DNA of 64,000 nt from positions 248,001-312,000 of the forward strand of contig NZ_MSMP01000001.1 of assembly GCF_001936575.1 (NCBI RefSeq). Direction: 5' to 3'. Under the pieces are notes generated by a model. The model searched no databases. It was not told the DNA's origin and was given only the letters and a program-made list of their open reading frames with translations. The stretch comes from Tenacibaculum agarivorans (GTDB taxonomy: Bacteria > Bacteroidota > Bacteroidia > Flavobacteriales > Flavobacteriaceae). The position numbers and the translations under genes were made by a program. How positions within the stretch are numbered: the first letter of the stretch is position 1; the number at the start of each line of letters is the position of its first letter. Of this stretch, positions 36,492-44,667 are shown piece by piece.

Positions 36492-38885
36492 ATGTATGTA
36501 GTAAAAAGAGACGGCAGAAAAGAACCTGTGATGTTTGATAAGATCACAGAAAGAGTAAAAAAGATGTGTTACGGATTAAACCAAATTGTTGATCCCGTTA
36601 AAGTTGCAATGCGAGTAATTGAAGGTTTATATGATGGAGTGACTACTTCAGAATTGGATAATTTAGCAGCCGAAGTTGCTGCTACTATGACTACTGCGCA
36701 TCCTGACTATGCTAAATTAGCTGCAAGAATTGCCGTTTCAAACTTACACAAGAATACTAAAAAGTCATTTACAGAAACAATGACTGATTTGTATCAATAT
36801 GTAAATCCTCGTACAGGAAAGAAAGCTCCATTATTAGCTGATGATGTATACAAAATCATTATGGATAATTCGGAAAAATTAGACTCTACAATTATATATA
36901 GTAGAGATTTTAATTATGATTATTTTGGTTTTAAAACATTAGAGCGCTCTTACTTACTTAAATTAAATGGACAAATTGCTGAACGCCCTCAGCAAATGTT
37001 AATGCGTGTTTCTATAGGTATTCATAAAGAAGATATCGATGAAGCAATTGCTACATATGAATTAATGAGTAAAAAATATTTTACTCATGCTACGCCTACA
37101 TTATTTAATTCTGGTACACCTAAACCTCAAATGTCTTCTTGCTTCTTATTACAAATGCAAGACGATAGTATTGACGGAATCTACAATACATTAAAACAAA
37201 CTGCTAAAATATCTCAATCTGCAGGAGGTATTGGTTTATCTATACATAACATTCGTGCTACTGGTAGTTATATCGCAGGAACTAATGGGACTTCTAACGG
37301 AATTGTTCCTATGTTACGTGTATTTAATGATACAGCTCGTTATGTAGATCAAGGTGGAGGAAAACGTAAAGGTTCTTTTGCTATGTATTTAGAGCCTTGG
37401 CATGCTGATATTTTTGATTTTCTTGATTTAAAGAAGAATCACGGTAAAGAAGAAATGAGAGCTAGAGACTTATTCTATGCGATGTGGATTTCTGATTTAT
37501 TCATGAAACGTGTTCAAGAAGATGGCAACTGGACCCTAATGTGCCCACATGAATGCCCACACTTATATGACACTTACGGAGAAGAATTTGAACGTTTATA
37601 CACAAGTTACGAACAAGCTGGTAAAGGCAGAAAAACTATCAAAGCTCGTGACTTATGGGAAAAGATATTAGAATCTCAAATAGAAACAGGTACTCCGTAC
37701 ATGTTATATAAAGATGCTGCAAACCGTAAATCAAACCAGAAAAATTTAGGAACTATTCGTTCTTCTAATTTATGTACGGAGATCATGGAATATACTGCAG
37801 AAGATGAAGTTGCTGTATGTAACTTAGCATCTATAGCAATTCCAATGTTTGTTAGCGAAGATGAGAACGGAAACAAATCTTTCGATCATCAAAAATTATT
37901 TGATGTTACCAAAAAAGTAATTCGAAACCTAGATACTGTAATCGATAGAAATTTCTATCCTGTAGTTGAGGCTGAAAATTCTAATATGCGTCACCGTCCT
38001 GTAGGATTAGGTATACAAGGATTAGCAGATGCTTTTATCATGTTACGCTTACCATTTACAAGTGAGGAAGCTAAAAAATTGAACCAAGAAATATTTGAAA
38101 CACTTTATTTTGCTGCTGTGACTTCTTCTATGGAAATGGCTAAGGCAAAAGGAACCTATTCTACTTATGAAGGTTCGCCAATGTCTCAAGGAGAATTCCA
38201 GCACAATATGTGGGGAATAAAAGATGAAGAATTAAGTGGTCGTTGGGATTGGAATGCATTACGCGAAGAAGTTAAAGAGCACGGTGTTAGAAACTCATTA
38301 TTAGTAGCTCCAATGCCAACAGCTTCTACCTCTCAAATCTTAGGAAATAATGAAGCTTTTGAACCTTATACTTCTAATATTTATACACGTAGAGTGTTAT
38401 CTGGAGAGTTTATTGTAGTAAATAAACACTTATTAGAAGATTTAGTAGAACTTGGACTTTGGAATAATGATATGAAAGAAGATATCATGCGTGCAAATGG
38501 ATCTATCCAACATATAGATATTATTCCACAAGATCTTAAAGATTTATATAGAACTGTTTGGGAAATGAGCATGAAAGATATCATCGATATGGCTCGCCAT
38601 AGAGGATATTTTATTGATCAGTCTCAGTCACTAAACTTATTTATGAAAGATCCTGATTTCGCTAAATTAACTTCTATGCATTTTTATGCTTGGAAGAGCG
38701 GTTTAAAAACAGGAATGTACTATTTACGTACAAAATCGGCAGTAAACGCTATTCAGTTTACATTATCTAAAGAGAAAAACACTGAAGACAAAGACAAGCC
38801 TATGAGTCCAGAAGAATTCAAAGCAATGGTTGAAGCATCAAAAAATGCTGAAGGACCAGAAGATTGTTTAATGTGTGGATCTTAA
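36492..38885 (+). CDS. nrdA: Ribonucleoside-diphosphate reductase alpha subunit (class Ia)
   Basis: 797 residues. An ATP-cone allosteric domain lies at residues 1-95 ([18 protein letters not shown]). The barrel has the [11 protein letters not shown] cysteine, the NLCTEI catalytic Cys and [10 protein letters not shown], and the [20 protein letters not shown] loop. The C-terminal redox pair is C-L-M-C in EDCLMCGS. It reduces NDPs to dNDPs with NrdB. The ATP cone implies dATP feedback control. It is followed by a terminator at 38913. Confidence 0.97.
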   Translation: MYVVKRDGRKEPVMFDKITERVKKMCYGLNQIVDPVKVAMRVIEGLYDGVTTSELDNLAAEVAATMTTAHPDYAKLAARIAVSNLHKNTKKSFTETMTDLYQYVNPRTGKKAPLLADDVYKIIMDNSEKLDSTIIYSRDFNYDYFGFKTLERSYLLKLNGQIAERPQQMLMRVSIGIHKEDIDEAIATYELMSKKYFTHATPTLFNSGTPKPQMSSCFLLQMQDDSIDGIYNTLKQTAKISQSAGGIGLSIHNIRATGSYIAGTNGTSNGIVPMLRVFNDTARYVDQGGGKRKGSFAMYLEPWHADIFDFLDLKKNHGKEEMRARDLFYAMWISDLFMKRVQEDGNWTLMCPHECPHLYDTYGEEFERLYTSYEQAGKGRKTIKARDLWEKILESQIETGTPYMLYKDAANRKSNQKNLGTIRSSNLCTEIMEYTAEDEVAVCNLASIAIPMFVSEDENGNKSFDHQKLFDVTKKVIRNLDTVIDRNFYPVVEAENSNMRHRPVGLGIQGLADAFIMLRLPFTSEEAKKLNQEIFETLYFAAVTSSMEMAKAKGTYSTYEGSPMSQGEFQHNMWGIKDEELSGRWDWNALREEVKEHGVRNSLLVAPMPTASTSQILGNNEAFEPYTSNIYTRRVLSGEFIVVNKHLLEDLVELGLWNNDMKEDIMRANGSIQHIDIIPQDLKDLYRTVWEMSMKDIIDMARHRGYFIDQSQSLNLFMKDPDFAKLTSMHFYAWKSGLKTGMYYLRTKSAVNAIQFTLSKEKNTEDKDKPMSPEEFKAMVEASKNAEGPEDCLMCGS

Positions 38886-38912
38886 AATTTTAAATCAAAT
38901 TAAAAGGGAGTA

Positions 38913-38950
38913 AAAAGGAGAAGTTTAATAGACTTCTCCTTTTATTTTAT
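38913..38950 (+). terminator. Intrinsic terminator after nrdA
   Basis: Stem AAAAGGAGAAGT (38913-38924) with ACTTCTCCTTTT (38932-38943), 7-base loop, T-rich tail. Confidence 0.9.
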
Positions 38951-39067
38951 ATTAATTTTCTATGTACAATGAAAAAAGTTCAGAAACTATTATAATACCA
39001 CTGACATTTAAAATACTTGTGGTCATATTTATGCCTTGAACTTAGGTCAGGGGCTTTTTATTCCAAT

Positions 39068-39102
39068 AGCAAAAGAAGATCTAAAGCCTTCCTTTAGTCT
39101 TC
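39068..39102 (-). terminator. Terminator after the Panacea/membrane protein pair
   Basis: Imperfect stem GAAGATCTAAAG (39075-39086) with CTTTAGTCTTC (39092-39102), followed on the minus strand by TTTTGCTATTGG. The stop codon of the membrane protein lies at its edge. Confidence 0.6.
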
Positions 39103-39431
39103 TATCTAAATAAGTAGCGCATCACTAAAATAAATATACCAACTATACTAGCTAGTGACGATGTTATTAATGCTATTAAAACAGTATTATCTAGATTAAA
39201 ATTTATCGCTTGAGAAAACCCTGCTCCTATTATTATTAATAGAATTATAGCAGTAAAACAACTTAAGAAAATAAACGTTCTATATGCATATTTTTTACGT
39301 TCTTCTCTATCTTGAATTCTATCGGAAATTTCTTGTTGAGTAAGATTGACATCTAAATCAATCTCATTAGCAGCATCTACTTCAGCACCATCAAACTCTT
39401 CTAACAGATCGTCTAATTCTGAATTATGCAC
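39102..39431 (-). CDS. Small two-helix membrane protein, candidate PanT toxin
   Basis: 109 residues from a GTG start (complement of 39429-39431), preceded by an AGGAG-like sequence that is unusual for this genome. An acidic, helical N-terminus (about 1-47, many Asp/Glu) is followed by membrane helices at about 52-74 and 83-105 and a basic end (RYLFR). The start overlaps the Panacea-domain gene by 8 bases. Small transmembrane proteins are among the toxins known to be paired with Panacea antitoxins; toxin status here is inference from the pairing. Confidence 0.6.
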   Translation of the reverse strand: MHNSELDDLLEEFDGAEVDAANEIDLDVNLTQQEISDRIQDREERKKYAYRTFIFLSCFTAIILLIIIGAGFSQAINFNLDNTVLIALITSSLASIVGIFILVMRYLFR

Positions 39432-39933
39432 TCCTAGAGTAATTTTTTAAGTTAGCTACAAATTGATCGTAGTATTTTTTAATCAACCTATTATCAATAA
39501 CTCTACTTTGACCATATCTGTAAGTTAAACTCCATGGTGTTCCTGGTCTATGTGTAGAAGAAGCTAAATCTTTAGCTGAAGTATTTTTATATAAATTCCA
39601 AGTTAACTTAACTATCTTTTTATCATCTTCATCAGTTAATTCAGGTTCAAAAGAATTTTCCCATTTATTATCTAATGTAACTGATTTTGAAGTGATAGGT
39701 TTTGATTTAAAATGCTTAAACTCATGGTAAATACTAGGCACAACCGGTCCATATTTCCAAGCCTCAATTTGATCATCTTTAAATATAGGTCTTTCTAAAA
39801 TAGACAAAGATAGCCCTTGAGCCACATACATCAGCTTTACTAACTTCATATTAGTAAGCTCTGACTTATCTGCGTTAGCAATATTTATAAATTCATTAGC
39901 AACCGATCCTGCTGTTCCCATATACCTTACCAT
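39424..39933 (-). CDS. Panacea (SocA/DUF4065) domain antitoxin-like protein
   Basis: 169 residues. It has the typical Panacea pattern: SVANEFINIAN, TNMKLVKLMYVAQGLSLSI, then KDDQIEAWKYGPVVPSIYHEFKHF, and a C-terminal helix with THRPGTPWSLTY. Panacea-domain proteins act as antitoxins for many unrelated toxins. It is the first gene of a two-gene minus-strand unit with a small membrane protein, overlapping by 8 bases. Confidence 0.85.
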   Translation of the reverse strand: MVRYMGTAGSVANEFINIANADKSELTNMKLVKLMYVAQGLSLSILERPIFKDDQIEAWKYGPVVPSIYHEFKHFKSKPITSKSVTLDNKWENSFEPELTDEDDKKIVKLTWNLYKNTSAKDLASSTHRPGTPWSLTYRYGQSRVIDNRLIKKYYDQFVANLKNYSRSA

Positions 39934-40079
39934 TTTTGTAAAGTTAATTACATTTTTTTATTCCCCCAATAAAAATGCAATATTAACTTTTTTTATCTAT
40001 AAATCAAATAGTTAACCAAATTTAACAAATTTTGAAGAATAATTGCTTACGATTCATAATTAAAAATGAAAAGATTAGA

Positions 40080-40087
40080 TAACTTTG
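40080..40087 (+). promoter_or_regulatory. -7 promoter element of the dGTPase gene
   Basis: TAACTTTG matches the Bacteroidota TAnnTTTG box exactly, 25 bases before the dgt ATG. No convincing TTTG -33 box is at the usual distance. Confidence 0.45.
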
Positions 40088-40112
40088 CTTCAACTAAGGG
40101 TTAAAAACACAT

Positions 40113-41447
40113 ATGAACTGGGAGCAATTACTTTCACTTAAACGTTTTGGAGACACTCAAAAACGCGAACGATTAAAACAAGACGAAACTCGATTAGGTT
40201 TTGAAGTAGACTTTGATAGAATTATTTTTTCTTCTGCATTTCGAAGTTTACAAGACAAAACACAAGTAATTCCTTTATCTAAAACAGATTTCGTTCATAC
40301 TAGACTAACCCATAGTTTAGAAGTATCTGTAGTGGGAAGAACCTTAGGAAGAAGAGTAGGTAAAATACTATTAGAACGCCACGCTAAACTAAGAGAACTA
40401 GGATATACTTTTAATGATTTTGGAGCTATTGTGGCTGCTGCTTCTGTGATGCACGACATAGGAAACCCTCCTTTCGGTCATTCTGGTGAAAAAGCTATTG
40501 GTGAATACTTTAAAAATGGAAAAGGCGCTCATTTTAAAACGTTACTTACCAGTACTCAATATCAAGATTTAGTTGACTTTGAAGGAAACGCAAACGGATT
40601 CAAGATAGTAACTGAAGACAAAGGTGGAACACCGGGTGGTTTACGCTTATCTTATGCCACTCTAGGAGCTTTTATAAAATACCCTAAAGAGAGTATTCCT
40701 AAAAAACCAACTAAAGATGTTTCTGATAAAAAATACGGTTTTTTTCAATCTGAAAAAGACGCTTTTTTAGACGTTGCCTCAGAACTTGGTATGCTTGATA
40801 AAAAAAGAGATGAAATTGCTTACTATCGTCATCCCTTAGCTTATCTAGTTGAAGCAGCAGATGACATTTGTTATACAATTATAGATTTCGAAGATGGTAT
40901 TAATTTAGGGGTAATTGATGAAAGCTATGCATTAGAATATATGTCTAAATTAGTATCTAATATCAATCGAGAAAAATATTACTCTTTACAATTTAAGAAA
41001 GATAGAACAGCTTATTTAAGAGCAATTGCTATAAACACATTAGTAGGTGAAGCTGTAGATATCTTCTTAACACATGAAAATGATATCCTCGAAGGTAAAT
41101 TTAACAGGCCACTATTAGATAAATGTAAGTTTGAAGCTCAAATTAATGATATTATCAATATTAGTATTGAAAAAATTTACAAGAGTAAAGAGGTGATCGA
41201 AAAAGAAGTATCTGGTTATCGAATTATTGCAGATTTATTAGACGTATTTGTTACCGCGTTAAATAATACCTATACTAATTCTGGATCTAACTACGATAAA
41301 CTTGTCTTGAATTTACTTCCAGAAGAGTATCAAACTCCCAAAGATGATCTATATGAAAGACTAATGCAAATTTGCAGTTATGTAGCAAGTATGTCAGATG
41401 GTTATGCTACTCGATTACATAAAAAAATAACAGGTAATATTATATAG
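40113..41447 (+). CDS. dgt: Deoxyguanosinetriphosphate triphosphohydrolase (dGTPase)
   Basis: 444 residues. An HD-domain hydrolase with metal ligands in FVHTRLTHSLEVSV (first His) and ASVMHDIGNPPFGHSGEKAI (HD pair), and the third Asp in LVEAADDICYTIIDFEDG. The N-terminal RTAFQ-like segment is here SSAFRSLQDKTQV. It converts dNTPs to deoxynucleosides plus triphosphate, balancing pools made by the nearby nrdAB. Its 3' end overlaps the convergent DUF3109 gene by 8 bases. Confidence 0.93.
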   Translation: MNWEQLLSLKRFGDTQKRERLKQDETRLGFEVDFDRIIFSSAFRSLQDKTQVIPLSKTDFVHTRLTHSLEVSVVGRTLGRRVGKILLERHAKLRELGYTFNDFGAIVAAASVMHDIGNPPFGHSGEKAIGEYFKNGKGAHFKTLLTSTQYQDLVDFEGNANGFKIVTEDKGGTPGGLRLSYATLGAFIKYPKESIPKKPTKDVSDKKYGFFQSEKDAFLDVASELGMLDKKRDEIAYYRHPLAYLVEAADDICYTIIDFEDGINLGVIDESYALEYMSKLVSNINREKYYSLQFKKDRTAYLRAIAINTLVGEAVDIFLTHENDILEGKFNRPLLDKCKFEAQINDIINISIEKIYKSKEVIEKEVSGYRIIADLLDVFVTALNNTYTNSGSNYDKLVLNLLPEEYQTPKDDLYERLMQICSYVASMSDGYATRLHKKITGNII

Positions 41448-42009
41448 TTTTTTCTTTGGCTACTTTTTCAAGTTCATCATACCAGTGTTGACCAAATTTT
41501 CTTACTAGTGCTTCTTTTACAAACTTATAAATTGGCACTTGTAATTCTTTTCCTAAGGAACAGGCATCATCACAAATTTCCCATTTGTGATAGTTCACTG
41601 CTGAAAATTCAGCATAATCCTTAACTCTAACTGGATATAAATGACAAGAAATAGGTTTTTTCCAAGGAATTAAGTCCTTATTATAGGCTTCTTCAATAGC
41701 ACATAAAGCTGTTCCTTTACTATCAAAAATAACATAAGCACACTCCTTTCCGTCAATAAGAGGCGTTTCTAACTCTCCAAAATCACTTGTAACCCAAGTT
41801 CCTTGCTTTTCTATAGATTCCACCCCTTCTTTTCTTAAAAAAGGTTTTACTTTCGGATAAATTTCTTCTAAAATTTTTGTTTCGTCTTCATCCAAAGGCG
41901 CACCTGCTTCACCTTCAACACAACAGGTTCCTTTACATGCTGAAAGGTTACATACAAACTCCTTTTGTACAATATCTTCTGAAACGATTGTTTTACCTAA
42001 TTGAAACAT
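41440..42009 (-). CDS. DUF3109 family cysteine-rich protein
   Basis: 189 residues. The opening FVCNLSACKGTCCVEGEAGAPL, a conserved Cys cluster, the ECAYVIFDSKGTALCAIE stretch, and CHLYPVRVK and CDDACSLG further on are typical of DUF3109. The cysteine arrangement resembles the YkgJ-type zinc- or iron-cluster proteins. Function is unknown. The 3' end overlaps dgt by 8 bases on the opposite strand. Divergent from the MarC gene. Confidence 0.88.
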   Translation of the reverse strand: MFQLGKTIVSEDIVQKEFVCNLSACKGTCCVEGEAGAPLDEDETKILEEIYPKVKPFLRKEGVESIEKQGTWVTSDFGELETPLIDGKECAYVIFDSKGTALCAIEEAYNKDLIPWKKPISCHLYPVRVKDYAEFSAVNYHKWEICDDACSLGKELQVPIYKFVKEALVRKFGQHWYDELEKVAKEKTI

Positions 42010-42085
42010 ACTGCAAAAATAAAGTTATTTTTATTACATTACATCTAATTAATTCTACTTTTGACAAACATAAAACTATAGCAAA

Positions 42086-42667
42086 ATGAATTTTAATTTA
42101 AATGAAATTTTTACAGCTTTTATGGTATTATTCGCTGTAATAGATATTGTTGGTAACATTCCTATTATTATAGATTTAAGAAAAAAAGTAGGTCATATTC
42201 AATCCGAAAAAGCATCTATCATTGCTGGGTTGATTATGATTTTATTTTTATTTGTTGGTCAACGTTTACTTGGATTCATTGGTATTGACGTGAACTCTTT
42301 TGCCGTTGCAGGTTCATTCATTTTATTCTTCATTGCTTTAGAAATGATACTTGGGATCACGCTCTACAAAGAGGAAGAAGATCAAGCACTTAATGCTACT
42401 GTTTTTCCTTTAGCTTTCCCTTTAATTGCTGGCCCAGGAAGTTTAACTACATTGTTATCTTTAAGAGCTGAGTTTCAATTAATGAATATAATTATAGCAG
42501 TACTTTTAAATGTTCTTGTAATTTATGCAGTATTAAAAACCTCTTCACGTATTGAACGTATGATTGGTAAAAACGGTATTGCCATTATCAGAAAAATATT
42601 TGGTGTAATTTTATTAGCAATAGCAGTGAAACTTTTTGCCGCTAATATTAAAATGTTACTTGCTTAA
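42086..42667 (+). CDS. MarC family inner membrane protein
   Basis: 193 residues with six hydrophobic segments. The NIPIIIDLRK and FPLAFPLIAGPGSLTTLL stretches are typical of the MarC/UPF0056 family. Despite the name, a role in multidrug resistance was not upheld for E. coli MarC; the function is unknown. It is 2 bases upstream of the flavoprotein gene and probably cotranscribed with it. Confidence 0.92.
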   Translation: MNFNLNEIFTAFMVLFAVIDIVGNIPIIIDLRKKVGHIQSEKASIIAGLIMILFLFVGQRLLGFIGIDVNSFAVAGSFILFFIALEMILGITLYKEEEDQALNATVFPLAFPLIAGPGSLTTLLSLRAEFQLMNIIIAVLLNVLVIYAVLKTSSRIERMIGKNGIAIIRKIFGVILLAIAVKLFAANIKMLLA

Positions 42668-42669
42668 TT

Positions 42670-43278
42670 ATGCTTTTTGATGTTTTAATTATAGGTGGTG
42701 GTGTAGCTGGTATGCAATGCGCTTTAGTCTTAGGTTCTGCAGAACACAAACCTTATGCTAAAGGAAAAGAAATTGGAATTATAATGCACCAAAGAAATTC
42801 TCATTTACAAGATGCTCTTTTTAATAACGTATTAGGTCTACCTCCTAAAACATTAGGAAAAGATATTTTAGTTGAAGGAAAAACACAGTTAAAAGAATTA
42901 TACCCGCATGTAAAACAGATTGAGACAGAAAAAGTGGAAGCAGTATTAGACGCTAATGAAGGATATAAAATAATCACCAATAAAGGTGAGTATTTTACTA
43001 AATGTGTTGTAGTTGCATTAAATTATGCAAAACCTTTTTCTATTACAGGATTAGAACAATATGTTGAAAAACACTCTCGTGCTAACCCTATGAAAGACAG
43101 AATACAGCTTAGAAACTTTAATCATCTCATTAAAGATGGATTGTATGTTTGTGGAACCATAGCAGGTTGGAGAAGTCAATTTTCTATTGCTGCAGGAAGT
43201 GGCGCTTCGGTTGCTACAGATATCCTTACATTATGGAATGATAACATTTCTACAAAAGTGCATGATAAAGCTACGTAG
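42670..43278 (+). CDS. Short thioredoxin-reductase-like flavoprotein
   Basis: 202 residues. N-terminal FAD motif VLIIGGGVAGMQCALVLG, central TKCVVVALNYAKPF, and C-terminal GLYVCGTIAGWRSQFSIAAGSGASVATDI (second FAD motif). It lacks both the separate NAD(P) domain and the redox CxxC of true thioredoxin reductases, which are about 300 residues, so it is a compact FAD-only version. Partner and substrate are unknown. Confidence 0.8.
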   Translation: MLFDVLIIGGGVAGMQCALVLGSAEHKPYAKGKEIGIIMHQRNSHLQDALFNNVLGLPPKTLGKDILVEGKTQLKELYPHVKQIETEKVEAVLDANEGYKIITNKGEYFTKCVVVALNYAKPFSITGLEQYVEKHSRANPMKDRIQLRNFNHLIKDGLYVCGTIAGWRSQFSIAAGSGASVATDILTLWNDNISTKVHDKAT

Positions 43279-43284
43279 ATTTTC

Positions 43285-43318
43285 TTTTGTAGCATTAAAG
43301 TTTTAATACTACAAAAAT
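43285..43318 (+). terminator. Hairpin after the flavoprotein gene
   Basis: TTTTGTAG (43285-43292) pairs with CTACAAAA (43309-43316), with an inner ATTAAA/TTTAAT stem. The T tail is weak, so termination strength is uncertain. Confidence 0.5.
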
Positions 43319-43370
43319 TCTTATTATATTCGTAATGAGGGGTGAACGTTAAAATTTTAAATATTATTTT

Positions 43371-43736
43371 ATGAAAAAACTATTACTCTTCTTATGCCTT
43401 ATCACCACCTTATCATTTACTTGTTTTGGTCAAACGCATCAAGAAAGTAATGAAAAAAGTCCAACTAGTACATCTATTAAAAGTACTGATCTATCCAAAA
43501 ATGTAAGGATTTATCCCAACCCTATTGTTGATAGAAAAATCCGTTTACGAATAACAGGTCACCAAAAAATCACTGTCATAAGAGTTTATAATATCTTAGG
43601 AAAAGAATTATTTTTTGGCAATTACAGAGATCGATCTTTAGAAGAGATAGATTTGTCAGGTTTCAAATCTGGAATTTATTTAGTAAAAATAGAATCTGAT
43701 AAAACATCTGTAGTTAAGAAAATTATTGTAAAATAA
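43371..43736 (+). CDS. T9SS sorting-domain-only secreted protein
   Basis: 121 residues. The signal peptide ends near TCFGQ (about residue 21). About 25 residues of Ser/Thr/Lys-rich linker follow, and then almost the whole mature protein is a type A T9SS sorting domain (RIYPNPIVDRKIRLRI, VYNILGKELFFG, LSGFKSGIYLVKIESD, VVKKIIVK). No cargo domain exists. It could be a truncated remnant or a carrier/competitor of the secretion system (inference). It lies directly before the small-peptide array. Confidence 0.85.
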   Translation: MKKLLLFLCLITTLSFTCFGQTHQESNEKSPTSTSIKSTDLSKNVRIYPNPIVDRKIRLRITGHQKITVIRVYNILGKELFFGNYRDRSLEEIDLSGFKSGIYLVKIESDKTSVVKKIIVK

Positions 43737-43818
43737 ATCTCCATCCATTCGTCCTTCCACAAAAGAAACTGAATACAAGTTACTTAGTAATGATTTTGTG
43801 TTTTCAAATTCTACTTTT

Positions 43819-43850
43819 CGGAAAATCACATTTTTATCTGCGGACATCCC
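43819..43850 (+). promoter_or_regulatory. 32-bp operator-like element, copy 1 (peptide gene 1)
   Basis: 32 bases beginning CGGAAAATCACATTTT and ending GCGGACATCCC. CGGA occurs at positions 1 and 22 of the element, a 21-bp direct repeat. It ends exactly where the TTTTG -33 box (43851-43855) begins. About 25 of 32 positions are shared with the copies at 44135 and 44323. Confidence 0.7.
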
Positions 43851-43882
43851 TTTTGGTACATTAAGAATCCTATATACATTTG
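43851..43882 (+). promoter_or_regulatory. Promoter of small-peptide gene 1
   Basis: TTTTG (43851-43855), 19-base spacer, TACATTTG (43875-43882): a full match to the Bacteroidota consensus. The leader before the ATG is about 35 bases and contains GGGATTATTT. Confidence 0.75.
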
Positions 43883-43923
43883 TAGTGTAACTATTTATTA
43901 AGGGATTATTTAAATTACAAATT

Positions 43924-44025
43924 ATGGGACGTATTATTACTTTAAGAGCAAACAAAATTTTAAAAGAGTTTTTACATACACTTGCTGAGTGTGCTAAGGG
44001 AGCAAGTTATGCTATTCATAACTAA
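43924..44025 (+). CDS. Small amphipathic cationic peptide 1 (33 residues)
   Basis: ATG 43924, TAA 44023-44025. The peptide starts MGRIITLRANKILKEF and ends AKGASYAIHN. Net charge is about +3 (5 Lys/Arg, 2 Glu), with hydrophobic residues every 3-4 positions, as in an amphipathic helix. There is no signal peptide or double-glycine leader. It aligns without gaps to peptide 2 (13 identical of 33) and shares its C-terminal ten residues with peptides 2 and 3. It has its own promoter, upstream 32-bp element and terminator. Leaderless bacteriocin-, pheromone- or toxin-like roles are all possible; function unknown. Confidence 0.75.
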   Translation: MGRIITLRANKILKEFLHTLAECAKGASYAIHN

Positions 44026-44050
44026 AAAATAAGGAAACAAACTTTCATAA

Positions 44051-44080
44051 AAAAGCTGTCAGATTCTGACAGCTTTTTTT
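44051..44080 (+). terminator. Terminator of peptide gene 1
   Basis: Stem AAAAGCTGTCA (44051-44061) with TGACAGCTTTT (44067-44077), 5-base loop, T-run. Confidence 0.9.
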
Positions 44081-44134
44081 GTTTTAAATCACTGTAAGAC
44101 ATTCGCTTACAGGAAAAACACCCGAGCCAAATCA

Positions 44135-44303
44135 CGGAAAACCACATTTTAAAATGCGGAAATCCCCTTTTTAAAATTGAACATCCACCTTACCTTTACA
44201 GTGTAACTGCTTAGAACATAAATAACTAGGGATTAGATTATAAAAATATATTTGTGTTCCCCCGAGAGACTGTCAAAAACACACCTTTTTGGCAGTTTTT
44301 TTA
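44135..44303 (+). pseudogene. Decayed peptide unit: element, promoter and terminator without coding sequence
   Basis: A second copy of the 32-bp element lies at 44135-44166. A promoter remnant follows (TTTTT near 44168 and TACCTTTA at 44191-44198, both off consensus by the last base), then a leader resembling the others (AGTGTAACTG, GGGATTAGAT). It ends in a full terminator: ACTGTCAAAAA (44269-44279) with TTTTTGGCAGT (44286-44296). No ATG-initiated peptide frame lies between. It looks like a unit that lost its peptide gene, or alternatively one making only a short RNA; a TATATTTG at 44247-44254 could start one. Confidence 0.55.
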
Positions 44304-44322
44304 TTTAAAAAGAGAAAGATTA

Positions 44323-44354
44323 CGGAAAATTACATTTTAAGATGCGGCAATCCC
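44323..44354 (+). promoter_or_regulatory. 32-bp operator-like element, copy 3 (peptide gene 2)
   Basis: 32 bases beginning CGGAAAATTACATTTT and ending TGCGGCAATCCC, with the same 21-bp CGG spacing. It abuts the TTTG -33 box at 44355-44358. Confidence 0.7.
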
Positions 44355-44386
44355 TTTGCTAATACTCCTTTCCTGAAATACCTTTG
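44355..44386 (+). promoter_or_regulatory. Promoter of small-peptide gene 2
   Basis: TTTG (44355-44358), 20-base spacer, TACCTTTG (44379-44386). Leader with GGGATTATTTT before the ATG at 44438. Confidence 0.75.
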
Positions 44387-44437
44387 CGGTGTTATTCTTT
44401 AATAACAAACACGGGATTATTTTAAACTTTTTTACAC

Positions 44438-44539
44438 ATGGGGAAATTACTTACACAAAAAGTTAGTATTGCTATTAGAAAATTTCTAGTAGCTTTAAAA
44501 GAATGGGGTAAAGCAGCTAGCTATGCTATACAACACTAA
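44438..44539 (+). CDS. Small amphipathic cationic peptide 2 (33 residues)
   Basis: ATG 44438, TAA 44537-44539. The peptide starts MGKLLTQKVSIAIRKF and ends GKAASYAIQH. Net charge is about +5 (6 Lys/Arg, 1 Glu), with one Trp at position 23 replacing the Cys of peptide 1. The amphipathic helix pattern is clear (L4, L5, V9, I13, F16, L17, L20, W23). There is no leader or secretion signal. It has its own consensus promoter with the 32-bp element and its own terminator. Paralogue of peptide 1. Confidence 0.75.
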   Translation: MGKLLTQKVSIAIRKFLVALKEWGKAASYAIQH

Positions 44540-44559
44540 AAACTAACTAACCAAACTCG

Positions 44560-44588
44560 AAAAGCTATCAAAATTGATAGCTTTTTTT
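44560..44588 (+). terminator. Terminator of peptide gene 2
   Basis: Stem AAAAGCTATCAA (44560-44571) with TTGATAGCTTTT (44574-44585), very short loop, T-run. Confidence 0.88.
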
Positions 44589-44667
44589 AAAAAATTTACT
44601 TTTTCTGTAGGGTATTTATAATCTGAAATGTATTACTAACAGATTACAAATATTAAACAATTTAACC

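Noticed and set aside
38951..39066. Possible small RNA between nrdA and the Panacea pair
   Set aside because: A weak GCC/GGC hairpin followed by TTTTT exists near 39030-39060, but no promoter or conserved structure could be supported.
40113..41447. dGTPase as part of an anti-phage defence island with the Panacea pair
   Set aside because: The dGTPase has the ordinary housekeeping length and motifs, is transcribed divergently, and is flanked by common core genes; adjacency alone does not support a defence role.
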